NCBI GenBank assembly: GCA_003013855.2
Contig: PVNU02000424.1
Location: forward strand, 1,798,001-1,862,000
DNA: 64,000 nt
Source of the DNA: Liriodendron chinense
Lineage: Eukaryota; Streptophyta; Magnoliopsida; Magnoliales; Magnoliaceae
Reading direction: 5' to 3'
Part shown: in pieces, positions 59,745-64,000 of the stretch
Layout of the letters: the number at the start of each line of letters is the position of its first letter
Position numbering within the stretch: position 1 is the first letter of the stretch
The notes under the pieces: model-generated
Told to the model about the DNA's origin: nothing
What the model saw: the letters and a program-made list of their open reading frames with translations, nothing else
Databases searched by the model: none
Position numbers and translations under genes: made by a program

Positions 59745-60350
59745 AAGTGGTATAAGGGCTTTGGTTATTTATTGGGGCTTTGTTCATGTAAATCAAGATT
59801 AAAATTTATACACCAACGTTGTTTAGTCTCGATGGAAGTAATAAGTTGATATGGAAAGCTGAGATGGAAGATATGCTCTGTTGTAAAAACTCATGTGCAC
59901 CCATTGAATGAAAAAAGCTCGATTGATGATAAATGGAAGATATTAGATAGGCAAGGTATTGGAATGATTTGACAATGGTTAGATAATGTGGTGTTCCATC
60001 ATGGGTCAAATGAATCCATGGCAGAACCTCTATGAAAGAAATTGCATGACTTGTATGATGAGAAGACAACAACAAACAAAGCATTCCTTAGTAAGCAACT
60101 TGTGAACCTGAAGTTCAAGTAATAAGCTTCGGTGGCAGAACATCTACATGAGATGCATAGCATTATGAACAACTTGGCATCTATGAAAATGATCGGGATG
60201 ACGAGTTGCAAGTATTGTTTCTACTTAGCCACTATCGAAAAGTTGGGAGACGTTAGTAGTTTTCTTTAGTTTGGCACTAATTGAGTTGTTGACTCGAGAA
60301 CCTCTTATTATGTCATACCATGTAGAGATTTGTTAATCTCTTATAAGCAA
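59745..60350 (+). pseudogene. copia gag remnant (second copia element)
   Basis: The PBS-like GTGGTATAAGGGC is followed by a frame reading LDGSNKLIWKAEMEDMLCCK, WKILDRQGIGMI, VVFHHGSNESMAEPL then KKLHDLYDEKTTTNKAFLSK and QLVNLKF, a copia gag (UBN2 type). Stops (for example TGA in place of Trp after 'CAPIE') break it. The rest of the element is not present. Confidence 0.65.
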
Positions 60351-61094
60351 TGAAAGTTTGGTATTTGTCCATATGAAAAACCAAGTAACATCTTAAATTG
60401 TCGGCATGAGTAGCATATGTATAGAAACAAGTACTGAAGCCAAGTTAATACTAAGGAAGTATCGAAGCCAAGCTAATGCACCGAAGTCATCGCTCTCACA
60501 GTGTTATTTAAGTCCATAAATGACATTTAGTCATAATCTACATTAAATTTTTCAATATTTCTACATTTATATTATAATGTATTGGATACATTCATCTCAA
60601 AGCTTCCTTCATAATAATTTAGGTTACTAAACATTCCAAACCAAACGTCATTTTTATCACCTAATCAATAAACATACATGTTTCATGTGGTTTAGTACTT
60701 TTAATTTGTGGATTAACCTCATTTTTTTAGCAATGCCCTGAAATGGGCTTGTGGAAAGGATAAATGGAGTGGATATACCATGTTCATCACGGTGAGCTCT
60801 ATATTTTTATACATATAGAAACACATAAAATCCATTTAAAATTAACATAATTTTTTATTAAGTAATTTTTTCAAAAACTAAACTAATGTAAAAAAAGTAA
60901 TAATGATCTATTTACAGCTATTTACCTGTTAATATAAAAATTAAATAGGTCCTAAAGTCACTATAACTAATTTCAATGTGATAAAAAATTCACTACAATC
61001 ACAATTTATTATAATCGCAATCACTATAATCACCATGAACAATATAATAAATAATATTATGATTGTGGCCTTTAAATTAGTAGGCCCAAAAAAT
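60351..61094. other. AT-rich intergenic DNA
   Basis: No gene or clear element. Short 'cactataatcac' words recur near 60960-61050. Confidence 0.5.
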
Positions 61095-61109
61095 CATTTT
61101 TTTTTTTGT

Positions 61110-61140
<31 letters not shown>

Positions 61141-61290
61141 TGGTGTATTAGTTCACACATCCCACTATTAATACACACACCCACGCTGTTAGTCACCCTC
61201 CAATGTTAGTTAACCCCCACTTCACCTCAATGTTAAGATGAGGTTATCTTCACTCAGTCTACCATTGTCCCAAAGTTGTGGGTGTAGGCC
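61095..61290 (-). repeat. SINE-like unit with T-run and 30-base G-run
   Basis: It begins with T10 and an uninterrupted G-run at 61110-61139, followed by 'cccactattaatacacacac' and the reversed A-box-like 'cagtctaccattgtcccaaa'. The G-run may be an expanded tail. Confidence 0.5.
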
Positions 61291-62200
61291 CTAAAAATCA
61301 TCTAAACCACATAAATGACATAGAAATATTGTATACATAAGTGGCCCACAAAATCATCATGTAAAAATTGTTATGAAATAGAAATGGTTGAAATCAATAG
61401 GCTTATTGGCAAGTCCCACAACATGATTAAAAGATGGCCAAAAAAAAAAGTTGTGTGATTAAAATAAGAGAACAAAAAAGAGGGATTACATGTCAAAAAC
61501 CCAACAAATCTAACAAAAAAACTCCAACGATCCAGCCAAAAAATGGCTTTAATGGGGCTACATGCTTTGAATCAATAAGCTTCGCTGTTGATCCAGCAAA
61601 AAGTTGCGATATCAACCCCAATAAATAACCATCCAGCAATCGACAAATAGTAGGCCCCATCTAATCGAGCATTAGATTCTAATAAGGATAAAGAAGATTT
61701 TTACAGATAATGAGGAGAGGAAATGAGAGACCGTGGCAGACAACCAAGATAGGAGATCACAAGCGATGGAAAAAGGAGATCGTGGAAGACACAGAGAAGA
61801 TGCGAGAGAGAGAGAGAGAGAGAGAGCAATGGTGAAAGAGAGGATTGAATGAGAGAGCATTTCTCTCATCTCCAAATGGTCATATGGGATAAGTGAGATG
61901 TTAAATCAGGGGTGTATTTGGTATTTTTAAAATATAAAAGGAAATACATATTTCATACCATTTACGTCCCAAATTCGATTTTTGGTGCTGATTCGTCGTA
62001 ACTTGAATCCAGAGTTAACAACCTCCATAGCACCCTGATTTCAGCTACTAACTCCTATATGTCAAGTTCCAAAAGTGGGATCCTATAATGAGAATTTAGG
62101 AAAAAATAAAAAACTGAATATAGCGAAAGAACTCCACAGGCAACATACTTCTCTACTAAATAATGGTTCAAGGTACAATGCTAATAAAGTAAATATATAC
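61291..62200. other. Intergenic DNA, no gene recognised
   Basis: A small lysine-rich frame at 61434-61628 is low-complexity and not supported. A (GA)n run lies at 61806-61826. Confidence 0.45.
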
Positions 62201-62538
62201 TATCTCATAGTATAACAAGGAGTGTCCCCAGCATCGCCAACCGCCGCACTCGAACCTATCCTAAAAAACATGAGCAAATGCCCATGAGCTTCTAAATGAA
62301 GCCCAATAAAGGTGTGTGCACGCATGCGCGCAACGCATATGATAAATATATTAATCAATAGTATCAAAATGAGAAGTAAAGATGGAGGGCCAATTATGCT
62401 AATGTCCATGTATCTAATCAAACATATCAAGGCTATGCATATATGATATGCAAAAAGCCAACCAAGCCAAATGTTATATGCAGATATGCAATGCAAGCAT
62501 ACCAATCCTAATGTCTAATCCACATCTCGGTATAGTTC

Positions 62539-62769
62539 TCATCTAGAATCATCGGGGTCTAATATACAAACACTAGTACATAGCTCACAACTGTTGCAAT
62601 AGTAAGAGACCTCATTACTCGCCTCGGCAGTGGAAGACCTATAATCATGCCAAATCCCACCCAACATGCTAATAGCAGATCCATTTTCGAGTTGGTTAGA
62701 CTGGACCTTAATCGTCACTCCACACTTCAAGCAGGTGAGGTCAAACCCCTTTCCAACTGACGTCGACAT
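62539..62769 (-). CDS. Small Cys-rich open frame, 76 codons
   Basis: It has paired cysteines, LTCLKCGVTIKV near the start and YYCNSCELCTSVC near the end, spaced like a zinc ribbon. I recognise no family. Neighbouring DNA (62200-63870) is open to interpretation as part of an LTR retroelement. No intron or promoter is visible. It could be a fragment of a retroelement gene or a chance frame. Confidence 0.25.
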   Translation of the reverse strand: MSTSVGKGFDLTCLKCGVTIKVQSNQLENGSAISMLGGIWHDYRSSTAEASNEVSYYCNSCELCTSVCILDPDDSR

Positions 62770-63872
62770 AATGGGAGACGTGACCTATTGGTGTGTGGCA
62801 CTCATATGCTCATGTATCTACTCAATCTAAACATTAGAGCATCCTGAAGTTACAGGGTTTAGGGACTTTCACCCAAGGACTTTCATAATACCTAAGTGCT
62901 AAAGCATATTTCCAGTGTCCATACTCACATACGTCAGCCACAGCAAAGTCGCGGAGGCTACAATGATGTCCGTGGTGTAAGCTACAACTCTGATGTTGAT
63001 AGGGTGAAGATATATATAATCGTAACAACATAATGCATGATTGCATGAGTCCATCATTCGAGTCATGCAATCATGTCATGCAAGTCGTACATACATGCAC
63101 AGCGGCCCCATCTCATTCGAGTCCCTTGAAATGTCCTAAGTCGTAGGGTCATCATGTAGCCTTGCCACACATAGGCAAGCCAAATCATGATATGAGTACG
63201 AACCGCAGTCCGCTTGCCAACAAGGGGGCACTAGTTGGACAACATCCCAAATCTGATTGTACTCAATCATGAACAAGCCATCATCCAAGTCATACATACG
63301 TGATGTGGATGAGATATGATAACATATAATCATATAATCACTATGCATGAGGTGTGTAATACCGCATCAAGCATAAAAGTAGTGCTAAACGTGTTGCTCT
63401 CGCTATTTTTTATCACGTGTGTAATGTGTGTGCGGACATGCTAGAACCAGCTATGCGGCTTGATTCAAATCGAACAACGATGACCCTCGAGCACTAAGAT
63501 ATGCAGATACGCTATAATCGGCTGTATCCGACCAAGACCTGTATAGATTGGTAGCCTATTCAACCACTTGCACAATTATTTTCTAATAATCAAGCGATAT
63601 TTGAAGTGTGGGGTTCTTCCTCCAATAATAGGTTACACCTCTACCTTTCGTACGAAAGGACTTTTCAATAAAAATAAAAAGGAAACACTTACAGTCGGCG
63701 GCGTGGAACATTTTACAGATCATCTTTCCGAACAAATCACTTCATTAGGATAATTCTAGTGTATAAGCATAGACTTTGAGCACAATTAAAATTACAAGCT
63801 ACTAGATTACTACTATTGATTTACTGCTGCGAAATATAAATTCGCAATTTACACTACGAAATGTAAAGAGCA
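62770..63872. other. Repeat-like DNA, no gene recognised
   Basis: It has 'catgcaatcatgtcatgcaa' words and short frames only. It resembles LTR or untranslated retroelement DNA, but no boundaries can be set. Confidence 0.35.
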
Positions 63873-64000
63873 GTGTAACACCCGTACCCTAATTAGCCAT
63901 CCGTACACCTCATTTCCGAACTCAGGCATACTCGGAACAGTCCAAATCGGTGAGTTCCGATCAGGCACCCTATTTTAGTACTGCAACGACCCGAGACTTG
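63873..64000 (+). mobile_element. Possible start of an LTR, cut by the window end
   Basis: TGTAACACCCGTACCC at 63873 and TGCAACGACCCGAGACTTG at 63982 look like LTR starts of the TGTAACRACCC type, the same type as the ends of the 24562-27376 unit. Neither can be confirmed without the DNA beyond the window. Confidence 0.35.

Overview
This window is plant nuclear DNA, dense in transposable elements, with one recognisable host gene. Angiosperm signals are Ty3/gypsy and Ty1/copia LTR retrotransposons, tRNA-derived SINE-like units, hAT-like and foldback MITEs, and a gene with GT-AG splicing. The recurring foldback repeat built around 'tggtccac ... cattttagg' resembles repeats I associate with magnoliids (Magnolia/Lauraceae type). 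That placement is an impression, not a demonstration.

Layout. (1) 1-3171: intergenic DNA, a (CT)n tract, a reversed SINE-like unit and a GA-rich leader. (2) 3172-18986, + strand: a two-exon gene for a protein phosphatase 2A B' (B56) regulatory subunit. Exon 1 (351 codons) and exon 2 (105 codons plus stop) join in phase 0 across a 14,444-bp intron. The intron holds a tandem array of microexon-like units, foldback MITEs, two hAT-like elements, a SINE-like unit and a 6.2-kb Ty3/gypsy element on the minus strand. One hAT-like element sits inside an LTR of that gypsy element. (3) 18987-20646: 3' flank with an (AT)n tract. (4) 20647-54340: a very large Tat/Ogre-like Ty3/gypsy element on the minus strand with about 3.5-kb LTRs. 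It carries gag-pol (about 50.0-43.5 kb) and, on the opposite strand, a degenerate intron-containing gene with plant-mobile-domain (PMD) features (28.2-42.9 kb). Two later insertions lie inside it: a 2.8-kb LTR-like unit (24562-27376) and a 10.3-kb Athila-type element (30761-41025) that splits the antisense gene. (5) 54341-64000: SINE-like units, a (TA)n tract, an internally deleted copia element with a perfect ATGTC duplication, a second copia remnant, a 30-base G run, a low-confidence Cys-rich ORF and the probable start of another LTR.

The only gene likely to serve the plant is the PP2A subunit. All retroelement reading frames contain stops, frameshifts or lost catalytic residues and are probably inactive. 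Target-site duplications and PBS/PPT sites allow the insertions to be ordered: host DNA or MITE, then gypsy, then hAT inside the intron; and Tat-like element, then Athila and the 2.8-kb unit, downstream.

The most interesting object is the antisense, spliced PMD-like gene inside the Tat-like element. Extra antisense ORFs are known in this lineage, so the class is not new. The intron structure and PMD content of this copy deserve a check.
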